Assembly (NCBI GenBank): GCA_950295325.1
Contig: OX485804.1
Location: 56,296,001-56,360,000 of the forward strand
Length of the DNA stretch: 64,000 nt
Reading direction: 5' to 3'
Source of the DNA: Polytrichum commune
Taxonomy: Eukaryota > Streptophyta > Polytrichopsida > Polytrichales > Polytrichaceae
This document shows positions 36,231 to 45,329 of the stretch, piece by piece (within the stretch, counting starts at the first letter, position 1; each line of letters begins with the position of its first letter). A program made the position numbers and the translations under genes. Below the pieces are notes generated by a model that had not been told where the DNA came from, searched no databases, and was given only the letters and a program-made list of their open reading frames with translations.

Positions 36231-37645
36231 TGTGAGCCCAAAAGGGTGCCCACATTTAGTCTTAGACCCTTGAAACGTTAGTTGATGCACTTTGAAGTAG
36301 CATGTTACTTCACAAAAATATAAAAAGAGTGAAATGTTAGTCTTAGAAGTACCATGTTGTAAGAGGCTAGGATGTGAGTTGTTATTGTGTTTTTACCTTC
36401 GGAAGGATTTGAGTGAATGAGGATAGGTAAGGAGAACTTGGATTGAGTAGTTAGTGAGTAGGCTAGTACAAATGGATGGAGACAACCAAAGTGACTCAAG
36501 AGGCAAGTGCATTCGAATTGGGATGAATGGAGGATCACATGAAGCGCACAAGTGGACCACCTCATCATGGCCACTTAATGGGGAAGGCCCAAGGAAGAAT
36601 GCAAGGTGGAGGATAAGCAAATTCTCAAAGCACCAATCAAATCACATCGTGGTTTGAATTAAGTGGTGAGCGACGATTTGGGAAAGTAAGGGGAGAAAGT
36701 TATGGCGGCGGAAAGCGAAGGAGGCTAAGTTTGGGTTGAAGCATCCCAAGTTTGGTAAAGTGTGGTAGGTAGAAAGCCAAGGCTAGTTAAATGTTCGAAT
36801 TAGGATCCTTGTTGATCATTTGAGGGAGGAAGGCTTAGAAGATAGGATTGGCGCCTACTAAGTAGGAGGAAATCTCAAGGGCTTATCGTGAGCCTTGAGG
36901 GTGCTCACCCCCTCAAGCTTACTATATAATCCCTCATTCTTCCCTCACTCACTCTCTCTTTCCTTTGTGCTCCAAGGCACCCCACGAGTTATAAGTGTGG
37001 GTGTGGGAAGCCATATTGGAGCACATGTGTGTGCTTAGTTTTTAGTTTGAGAGCCAAGGCTTGTTAGCCTTGAAGAGGGCTTGACCTCTTGGTAGAATTA
37101 GTGTTGACGTGAAGGATTTTAAAGTTAATTCATGATTCCAATTTGTGGTACTTTAAGTTCATGTTTTGAATACACGTGGTTGCAAGTTCCATGTTTAAGA
37201 GTTGAGCACTTGATATTGTGATGAGTGCAAAAATATACTTGTGTGGATTAGTTAGTCTTAGTGAAGTTAGGAAATTCTCTCTCCCCCTCTCCTCTCTAGG
37301 ATTTTAGGATTTTAGGATTAGAGAAGAATTGTGTGATTAGAAAGGGGTTGTTAGTAGAATTAGGGAAATTAGGTAGGAAGATTAGTTAAGGGCTTGAATA
37401 ATTAGTGAGGTAGTTGGGGATTACAACTACAAAGTTGTGGGTTCATGAAGGAGCTGGGTTTATGAAGGAGCTGGGTTTATGAAGGAGCTGGGTTTATGAA
37501 GGAGCTAGTTAAATCCAAGACCACTTGAAGGGTGAACCTTGCACTATGGACTCATCCAAGTCCAAATCCAATACCGCGGAGGAATGTGAGCCCAAACCCA
37601 CTACTCGGACTACGGACGCTTAAGGGTGGGGGGTTTGGCCTCACA
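36231..37645 (+). repeat. 5' LTR
   Basis: 1415 bp, TG...CA ended with 6-bp inverted ends TGTGAG/CTCACA. Holds a TATA box at 36923 and four tandem copies of GAAGGAGCTGGGTTTAT (the last diverged) at about 37447-37510. Confidence 0.95.
36923..36929 (+). promoter_or_regulatory. TATA box of the 5' LTR
   Basis: TATATAA, preceded by CTCAAGCTTAC and followed by a CT-rich stretch (CCCTCACTCACTCTCTC) typical of plant core promoters. It probably sets the start of the element RNA near 36955. The same box lies at 44350-44356 in the 3' LTR. Confidence 0.6.
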
Positions 37646-37646
37646 T

Positions 37647-37666
37647 AATTGGTGCGTCCGCCGGGA
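37647..37666 (+). other. primer-binding-site-like sequence
   Basis: AATTGGTGCGTCCGCCGGGA directly follows the 5' LTR after one T. The TGG start and GCCGGG part resemble plant Ty3-type primer sites complementary to a tRNA 3' end; an Asp-type tRNA is the nearest by memory, but the match is imperfect. Confidence 0.5.
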
Positions 37667-38553
37667 GCGAAGCGGAAGGTAGTTACAAGACTTGGAGGCG
37701 ACTAGGAGACTTGGAGGCAACTAGGAAAAATTGGAGACACAAACTTGAGAGAAGGGAAGGAGCACCCGAAACTCGGTAAGTATTCTCTCTTTGGGTTACA
37801 TTTGAATTCATTGTATTTCAACTATTCCTTGGAATGAATTGCATTGTCAATTACGCAAATTCATTTTTGAGGAAGGAGCGCGGCGAAGGTGCGTCCTCAA
37901 CCTTTTTGGGGATTTGCTAAGAACTTAAAAGGAACCTATAACCGAGTAGCTCATTAAAACATTAGAGGGTAAATTCACCTTAGGACATTGAACTTTGACA
38001 CTCACCTCGGGGTGAGTCTCAAAGTTTTGGGAGTTGTCATTTCATGCTCTAGATTAAATTAATATTTCACAAAGTTTATGGTGTTGTTACATTGAGTCAC
38101 GATTGAAGGGAGTGCTAACTCACAGGGGGATGCGATTGCTCAAGGTATGTTTATTTCTTCAAAGTGAACTCATTAACTAATTAAGGAATGCCTTTTGTAC
38201 TCGTGATTGTTGTTATCCGTTGTAGAGGGTAATTCCCGAATTGTGGATGGTGTGAGAAGTTGAAGGGTGAAGCCTCGACTTTTAACATAATCTACTCGGA
38301 AGGTCACCCCCTCACAATCGGTATTGTGGTGAGTGTTAATTTGCGGGAAGGTGCGGAGGTGATGCTCCGACTTAACAAAAAATTAACATGAACATGCCTA
38401 TCCCCTATTGGGATTCTTTCACCTAAGTGGGCTTGCAGGTTCTTTTCCTCACCTCCTAAAAAAATTATAACCACACCAAGACAAGTGAAAATATTAAGAG
38501 GGGAATTGCTAGGATTATGTGTGGTCAAGTGAGGGTCGATCGATTCTTATGGA
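37667..38553 (+). other. untranslated leader of the retrotransposon
   Basis: About 0.9 kb without a long ORF. It contains recurring GGTGCGTC/AAGGTGCGGAGG and CTCGGAAGGTC type motifs, probably RNA-level signals; nothing more can be supported. Confidence 0.4.
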
Positions 38554-41500
38554 ATGCAAGGTAGGACTCGCTCACAAAAACCAAGTTTGATAGTAGGACT
38601 AGAGAAATCTACTCGAAAGAGGCGGTCCTCTAAAATCAGTGATAGATTAGAACAAGATAATGTTAGAATAGAGAGTTGTTTGAACGTCGAACCTAGGACT
38701 AGGTCAATTCTAGACACCTTAGAACTTGGAGCTCAACTTGAAGAGGAGATCACTCCCTCCAAATTGAGTGGTGAAACTTCTTCGGAAAATTACACACTTA
38801 GAGAAGAATTCCCGGTAGAAGTTGATAGGGGATTGTTGAATAGTTCACCGGTCACCATGGCCGAGGAACGGGGGATGGATCCACCACCCATACCCCCAAT
38901 TCCGCCCATACCTCCTATACCTCCAATAGACCCATTGGTTAGGCCAAGAGGCCTACCAATTGTGGTTCCACAAAATTTAGCGGCGATGGATATGCCATCT
39001 CATCTCCCTAAATTTTATGGGACCAAGGATGAGGACCCCTCTCGGCACATGGAACGGTATATCGAACGGTTGGCTAGCTTCCTCATAACCGACCCGGGTT
39101 ATTGGTTAGTGTGGTTTCCTACCACTCTAGAGGGGGAAGCCTATGAATGGTATCGGGATCATGCCGAGGGACATTTTAGGGGATGGGAACAATTACAAAG
39201 GGAGTTTCTTAACGAATTTAGGCCGGAAGTGGGTCAAAGTACCGCATTAAGGGCATTGTCGTCATTGAAGCAAGGAAGGGAGGAAGAAATTTCGGCTTAC
39301 ATTAGGAGGTTTGATTTAGTGTGCACTAGATTTGTGGGTACCATGCTCAACGACGACACGCTAAAGCAATTTTTCATTCAAGGGTTTTTTAAGTCCGGAA
39401 CTATTAGGGGTGTTCTAGAAAGGAATCCCTTGACCTTGGCGGATGCCAAGCGTGCGGCTAGAGATATTGAAAACTTGGATAAAGATCACGAAAGGCTATG
39501 GAGAAGGGAGGATGAATTGATCCCACAATTCATCCCCATACGCCCTAGGGTGGTAGCGGTAGAACCCGCTAAGTATGAGAACCAAATTCCATATGCCATT
39601 GTGGACACCGGTCCCCGACCTTTAGCGGTTAGGGAACCGGCACCTCTTTTGGCACTACCGGCCCCTAGAACGGATCCACACTTGGAGGAGGTTGAGAGAA
39701 GACTAGGTGCTAGCCAACTAGGATTCCAAGAGGCTATGATAAAACAAATGCAAAGCCTCACGGATCAAATGTCATTAATGATCCGGAGTCAACAACCGGG
39801 GCCTCCACCCCCGGTTGAGTCGGGTAGGCATTCTTCCGGATTATGGTGTGTCCAATGTGGCCAACCGGGCCACACGCGTCAATTTTGTAGAAGTGGACAA
39901 AACCGTGACCAAAGAGGAAACGGTAACCCACCTCAACAAAATCAACGAGGTCAAGCGCCACCTCACTATGGAAATGGAAGCAATAGAGGACCACAACCTA
40001 GAGGGCAAGGTGGCCAAAATTTAGAGAAGAAGGAATTTCATCCCTTTTGTGGAAGGTGGCACGCTCAAGGACAATGTTGGTCCGAAGGTCAAGAGTTTAA
40101 TTGTAGCAATTGTGGAGGAAGTCATCCCTCGGATACGTGTCGCCAACCGGACAAAATAATTAATGTCCCTTACCCGGTGGCTAATCCACAACAACAAGCA
40201 AGGGATAATATGCGAGGTGCTAGGCCACAAGGAGTACCGGCCAATGAACTTAGGCCACCTAACTTATACTATGACCATAGTAATGCTAGGCAAACTTTTC
40301 ATCCACCGGCGGGCTTGCAAACTACAACCGGTTACATTCCAATACAAAATAGACAAGGAGTTCCACCTAATGGTAGTAACGGGAGACAAGCGCCTCCAAC
40401 GGATCCGGGACCATCTAACTCCCAAGATGTTAGGTTCATGGATGGAGTGTTGGAGGCCACATGTGATGACATGCTTCCTCTCCCAACGAGAATTGGAGAG
40501 GAGCAAAGTCAATGGCCTCCTCACACCAATGCTATTACATATGAGTTAGTGAAGGGTAAGGGGGTGGTTGAAGAAGCACCTGCACTAGCGGTAACTACTA
40601 GGGCTAGGAGAGGGGATGCCCCGTTGGAGGTAGGAATAGGAGAGCAAGGAAATTACTCTTCGGATGAAGAGATTAATCTCTCCGAGTTGGATAGGGTAGC
40701 TAGAAGAGCTACTAAGGATGTGGAGAGGGAAAATATAATTTTACAAGATAGGGAGAGGACTAATGCGGTACATGACTTGGATAATAGCGATGTGGGTGAA
40801 TGGGAAGGACCGGGGGTTCCCGTAGACGAATTCGACGTAGTGGGTAATTCTAAGGTGGAAAGATCTACCGGGTACGACTTGTGGGCGGACCTTAGTACAC
40901 TCAAGGCGGATATTACTTTCGGCCAACTATTGGAAATTTCACCCACGGCAAGGAAAACATTAAAGGAGGGAATGCCGGTACACAAGAGGATGAGGAAGGT
41001 GAAAGCTAAAATAGCCGCTAGGATCCAATCACAAGGTGGAAGAGACGTGAAAGCTATAGAAATAGAAGTTGTTATAGTAGATAAGGTGGTTCCTAATGTG
41101 CTAGTCGACGGAGGGAGTAGTCTAAATATACTACCGGAGGATACTATGAAAAAATTGGGACTTGGACTCACGGGGCCTTCACCTTTGGTCATAAATATGG
41201 CAAATCAAAGTTCGACTACGCCTTTGGGGATGATCAAGGATTGTAGAATGACTACGGGAGGTGAGGAGTACTTGGTCACCTTCCATGTCATTAAAATGCA
41301 CTCCAACAAGGACACCTTCCCCATTTTGCTAGGTAGGCCTTGGTTGCGGATGGCGAATGCTATGGTCAATTGGGGTGGACCTAAACCATCCATCACTTAT
41401 GGTCCGGAGGGTAATAGGGTCATAGTGTCCATTGGTTCATTAGAAGGATGGATGAAGAAGGAGATGTATTTGCCATTGGAGAAGGAAATTGATGACTTAA

Positions 41501-43596
41501 ACGAGAATGAGATTGGCAAGGCATTGGTGGGAGTCGTCCATCCCGAAGGTCAAAGGGTTGTTATAGATTCGGGCTCGGGAAGTCTAGGTCCTAATTTTTA
41601 CAATTATGGGGATAATGGGGATTATGCCCAATGGCTAAGGGAGTACCCCGAGTCCGAGGTTGATGTAATGGTTACATTTCACCAAGTAGGCTTAGGGAGT
41701 GAATTTCCTAGTGTTAGTTTAGGAGAGGGCTCATTGTTGGAGCCATGTGAGGTGCTCACCGAGGAAGAGTGGGTTAGCGGTGGGTTAACACCTTGGGTAG
41801 ATGACGTGGAAGAGGGTGAGGTTAGTTTAATTCATGTAGATGGGACTCAAGAGGAGGATGTGATTATTGAGTCATCGAAATTGGAGGAGCCTTTACATTT
41901 CAAGACCACGTCTACGGGGATAGTTGTAGGTCAAGATGTGAAAGATTACCCCAATGTGCCTTCCGATTGGTATCGGAACAAAGAGGAACAAGCACATGTG
42001 TCGGAAGCGGATTGGCGGTACGTGGATGTGAAATTAAAGAATGGAAAAACCCGACAAATGAAGATGGGCTCCAAATTGGGGGAGAAAGAGGTTAGGGAGT
42101 ATAGCAATTTGGTGGATGAGTTTAGTGATACTTTTGCATGGTCCTACGATGAGCTTAAGGGAATTCCTAGGGAAATGGTAGAGCACCGGATTCCTTTAAT
42201 TCCGGGGGCGAGGCCAATTAGACAAAAGGAGAGGAGGATGCATTTACAAGCGGACCACTTGTCTAGGTTGTCGGAGGAGATAGGAAAAAATCCGGTAAAT
42301 GATATGTTAGTAGATGATAGCCTCTTTGTGGTCACTTCTACACCGGAGTGGTATGCGGGCATAGTGGAATTTCTAACAACCCACAAGTTGCCCAAAGAGT
42401 GGACAAAAGAAGAGAGAAGGAAGGTGAGGGTAAATAGTAGGCAATTTGTTGTAGTGGGCCATAGGTTGTTTAGAAGGGGGTCCGATGGTATTTTACGACG
42501 ATGCGTGTCAAAAACGGAGGTTGAAGCGATTTTAATCGCTTGCCACGATAGCGCTTGCGGCGGTCACTTCTCAGGTCAACTCACCGGGCAAAAAATACTT
42601 AGAGCGGGCTACTTTTGGCCTACACTATTTAAGGACGCCCATGACTATGTAAGGAAATGCGACGCTTGCCAACGGTATGCCCGAGACGACCTTAGAATGG
42701 AGATGCCTTTACATGTATCATTACCCTTAATTCCTTTCGAAAAATGGGGCATCGACTATGTGGGTGAGGTCCATCCCCAATCTTCAAAAGGAATGAAATA
42801 TATTGTGGTGGCAACCGAGTACCTCACCAAGTGGGCGGAAGCCAAAGCGGTGAAGACCGACACGGCGGAACACGCGGCAACATTTATGTACGAAAACATA
42901 ATTTCGCGGTTCGGGGTGCCGAAGATCCTAGTAAGCGATAGGGGTACTCACTTTTTGAATGACTTGATTCGAGAGATGACAGAGAAATTTAAAATTGATC
43001 ACCGGAAGACTACTCCCTACCACCCACAAACCAATGGACAAACGGAAAGGGTTAACGGAATTTTGGTGAGTATACTACGCAAGACGGTTATAGACTCGAA
43101 GCGGGATTGGGATACGAAACTAACGGCGGCACTTTGGGCATACCGTACAACCTATAAGGTAACTACGCGTGCTACACCATTTTCCTTAGTCTATGGTCTT
43201 GAAGCGACACTACCAATCGAATATGAAGTCGAGTCACTTAGGGTGGCCGTGAGTACGAGACTTACCGAAAGTCAATCCTTACGAAATCGACTAACCGATT
43301 TGGAAGCACTTGACGAAGGGAGGAGCATGGCGGCTCAACATATTGAGGCAATCCAAAGAAGGAGAAAAATTACTTTCGACAAACGACATAAGAGAAGGGC
43401 CCTAACACCGGGAATGATGGTCATGATTCAAGACGCACGAAAGCTTGAATTTCCGGCGAAATTCAATGCGGTATGGTTAGGACCTTACCTTGTCTATGAG
43501 GTCTTTCCTAATAATTCAATTCAATTGGAAACGTTGAATGGTGAGTTCTTTCCTACCCGTACATCGGGAAGTAGATGTAAGGAGTACCGAGCTTGA
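38554..43596 (+). CDS. gag-protease-integrase polyprotein, RT and RNase H deleted in frame
   Basis: A single ORF of 1680 codons. Gag capsid domain at about residues 148-310 (LEGEAYEWYRDHAEG). Two zinc knuckles: C432-X2-C435-X4-H440-X4-C445, and a shorter C517-X2-C520-X3-H524-X4-C529. Retropepsin motif LVDGGSSLNILP with Asp852 and the later ILLGRPWL. RT begins (HRIPLIPGARPIRQKERRM) but at about residue 1229 it jumps to ADHLSRL, the end of a normal RNase H, so the YVDD-type core and RNase H are absent. Integrase is complete: H1331-X6-H1338 and C1369-X2-C1372, D1401, D1462, E1498 (35 residues between the last two), and GPY at 1643-1645. No chromodomain is seen. The product could assemble and integrate but not copy RNA. 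The stop lies 61 bp before the 3' LTR. Confidence 0.92.
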   Translation: MQGRTRSQKPSLIVGLEKSTRKRRSSKISDRLEQDNVRIESCLNVEPRTRSILDTLELGAQLEEEITPSKLSGETSSENYTLREEFPVEVDRGLLNSSPVTMAEERGMDPPPIPPIPPIPPIPPIDPLVRPRGLPIVVPQNLAAMDMPSHLPKFYGTKDEDPSRHMERYIERLASFLITDPGYWLVWFPTTLEGEAYEWYRDHAEGHFRGWEQLQREFLNEFRPEVGQSTALRALSSLKQGREEEISAYIRRFDLVCTRFVGTMLNDDTLKQFFIQGFFKSGTIRGVLERNPLTLADAKRAARDIENLDKDHERLWRREDELIPQFIPIRPRVVAVEPAKYENQIPYAIVDTGPRPLAVREPAPLLALPAPRTDPHLEEVERRLGASQLGFQEAMIKQMQSLTDQMSLMIRSQQPGPPPPVESGRHSSGLWCVQCGQPGHTRQFCRSGQNRDQRGNGNPPQQNQRGQAPPHYGNGSNRGPQPRGQGGQNLEKKEFHPFCGRWHAQGQCWSEGQEFNCSNCGGSHPSDTCRQPDKIINVPYPVANPQQQARDNMRGARPQGVPANELRPPNLYYDHSNARQTFHPPAGLQTTTGYIPIQNRQGVPPNGSNGRQAPPTDPGPSNSQDVRFMDGVLEATCDDMLPLPTRIGEEQSQWPPHTNAITYELVKGKGVVEEAPALAVTTRARRGDAPLEVGIGEQGNYSSDEEINLSELDRVARRATKDVERENIILQDRERTNAVHDLDNSDVGEWEGPGVPVDEFDVVGNSKVERSTGYDLWADLSTLKADITFGQLLEISPTARKTLKEGMPVHKRMRKVKAKIAARIQSQGGRDVKAIEIEVVIVDKVVPNVLVDGGSSLNILPEDTMKKLGLGLTGPSPLVINMANQSSTTPLGMIKDCRMTTGGEEYLVTFHVIKMHSNKDTFPILLGRPWLRMANAMVNWGGPKPSITYGPEGNRVIVSIGSLEGWMKKEMYLPLEKEIDDLNENEIGKALVGVVHPEGQRVVIDSGSGSLGPNFYNYGDNGDYAQWLREYPESEVDVMVTFHQVGLGSEFPSVSLGEGSLLEPCEVLTEEEWVSGGLTPWVDDVEEGEVSLIHVDGTQEEDVIIESSKLEEPLHFKTTSTGIVVGQDVKDYPNVPSDWYRNKEEQAHVSEADWRYVDVKLKNGKTRQMKMGSKLGEKEVREYSNLVDEFSDTFAWSYDELKGIPREMVEHRIPLIPGARPIRQKERRMHLQADHLSRLSEEIGKNPVNDMLVDDSLFVVTSTPEWYAGIVEFLTTHKLPKEWTKEERRKVRVNSRQFVVVGHRLFRRGSDGILRRCVSKTEVEAILIACHDSACGGHFSGQLTGQKILRAGYFWPTLFKDAHDYVRKCDACQRYARDDLRMEMPLHVSLPLIPFEKWGIDYVGEVHPQSSKGMKYIVVATEYLTKWAEAKAVKTDTAEHAATFMYENIISRFGVPKILVSDRGTHFLNDLIREMTEKFKIDHRKTTPYHPQTNGQTERVNGILVSILRKTVIDSKRDWDTKLTAALWAYRTTYKVTTRATPFSLVYGLEATLPIEYEVESLRVAVSTRLTESQSLRNRLTDLEALDEGRSMAAQHIEAIQRRRKITFDKRHKRRALTPGMMVMIQDARKLEFPAKFNAVWLGPYLVYEVFPNNSIQLETLNGEFFPTRTSGSRCKEYRA

Positions 43597-43657
43597 CTAG
43601 GCAACTTACCCTTGGAGCAAGAGATGTTTGGATTCATCCCCCGATGGTCGCCAATTA

Positions 43658-45072
43658 TGTGAGCCCAAAAGGGTGCCCACATTTAGTCTTAGACCCTTGA
43701 AACGTTAGTTGATGCACTTTGAAGTAGCATGTTACTTCACAAAAATATAAAAAGAGTGAAATGTTAGTCTTAGAAGTACCATGTTGTAAGAGGCTAGGAT
43801 GTGAGTTGTTATTGTGTTTTTACCTTCGGAAGGATTTGAGTGAATGAGGATAGGTAAGGAGAACTTGGATTGAGTAGTTAGTGAGTAGGCTAGTACAAAT
43901 GGATGGAGACAACCAAAGTGACTCAAGAGGCAAGTGCATTCGAATTGGGATGAATGGAGGATCACATGAAGCGCACAAGTGGACCACCTCATCATGGCCA
44001 CTTAATGGGGAAGGCCCAAGGAAGAATGCAAGGTGGAGGATAAGCAAATTCTCAAAGCACCAATCAAATCACATCGTGGTTTGAATTAAGTGGTGAGCGA
44101 CGATTTGGGAAAGTAAGGGGAGAAAGTTATGGCGGCGGAAAGCGAAGGAGGCTAAGTTTGGGTTGAAGCATCCCAAGTTTGGTAAAGTGTGGTAGGTAGA
44201 AAGCCAAGGCTAGTTAAATGTTCGAATTAGGATCCTTGTTGATCATTTGAGGGAGGAAGGCTTAGAAGATAGGATTGGCGCCTACTAAGTAGGAGGAAAT
44301 CTCAAGGGCTTATCGTGAGCCTTGAGGGTGCTCACCCCCTCAAGCTTACTATATAATCCCTCATTCTTCCCTCACTCACTCTCTCTTTCCTTTGTGCTCC
44401 AAGGCACCCCACGAGTTATAAGTGTGGGTGTGGGAAGCCATATTGGAGCACATGTGTGTGCTTAGTTTTTAGTTTGAGAGCCAAGGCTTGTTAGCCTTGA
44501 AGAGGGCTTGACCTCTTGGTAGAATTAGTGTTGACGTGAAGGATTTTAAAGTTAATTCATGATTCCAATTTGTGGTACTTTAAGTTCATGTTTTGAATAC
44601 ACGTGGTTGCAAGTTCCATGTTTAAGAGTTGAGCACTTGATATTGTGATGAGTGCAAAAATATACTTGTGTGGATTAGTTAGTCTTAGTGAAGTTAGGAA
44701 ATTCTCTCTCCCCCTCTCCTCTCTAGGATTTTAGGATTTTAGGATTAGAGAAGAATTGTGTGATTAGAAAGGGGTTGTTAGTAGAATTAGGGAAATTAGG
44801 TAGGAAGATTAGTTAAGGGCTTGAATAATTAGTGAGGTAGTTGGGGATTACAACTACAAAGTTGTGGGTTCATGAAGGAGCTGGGTTTATGAAGGAGCTG
44901 GGTTTATGAAGGAGCTGGGTTTATGAAGGAGCTAGTTAAATCCAAGACCACTTGAAGGGTGAACCTTGCACTATGGACTCATCCAAGTCCAAATCCAATA
45001 CCGCGGAGGAATGTGAGCCCAAACCCACTACTCGGACTACGGACGCTTAAGGGTGGGGGGTTTGGCCTCACA
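43658..45072 (+). repeat. 3' LTR
   Basis: 1415 bp, same length and apparently the same sequence as the 5' LTR, followed by the CCCCT target duplication. Confidence 0.95.
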
Positions 45073-45329
45073 CCCCTTGCCTGGAAGTTGCTAGATAGAA
45101 GATAGGGACAGTGGGAATCTCGTTAATCCATTCATGGGCGACACTTCTCGCCGGCATCTAGAAGCACTCTCGCCGCCCTCAAACCTAACAGGTACGCTCA
45201 AGAGCGCCCTCGCTATCTACGCTACCCGGTTCGATTCAGAATGTTTAGGAGAAAACAGAAGGTTTGTGGGGTATTATGAAATGTTTTCATTTTCTAAACT
45301 TTCATTTCGGGGGGGGGGGGGATTCCGAA
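45073..45329. other. spacer between the retrotransposon and satellite A
   Basis: After the CCCCT duplication comes DNA resembling 36100-36225, then CTCTCGCCGCCCTC and related pieces that may be decayed units of satellite A. The short ORF 45134-45385 is unsupported. Confidence 0.4.

Larger units (their letters stand above)
36231..45072 (+). mobile_element. complete Ty3-type LTR retrotransposon lacking RT and RNase H
   Basis: Two 1415-bp LTRs (36231-37645 and 43658-45072) start TGTGAG and end CTCACA. The flanks carry the 5-bp duplication CCCCT (36226-36230 and 45073-45077). By eye the LTRs are identical, which indicates a very recent insertion. The internal region has a primer-binding-like site, a 0.9-kb leader, and one ORF with gag, protease and integrase, but the reverse transcriptase and RNase H have been removed in frame. 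The element must therefore have been copied by enzymes supplied in trans. Confidence 0.95.

Noticed and set aside
36305-36657. ORFs of 67-89 codons found identically in both LTRs
   Set aside because: Their duplication reflects the LTRs. They are short, overlap on both strands and have no domain.
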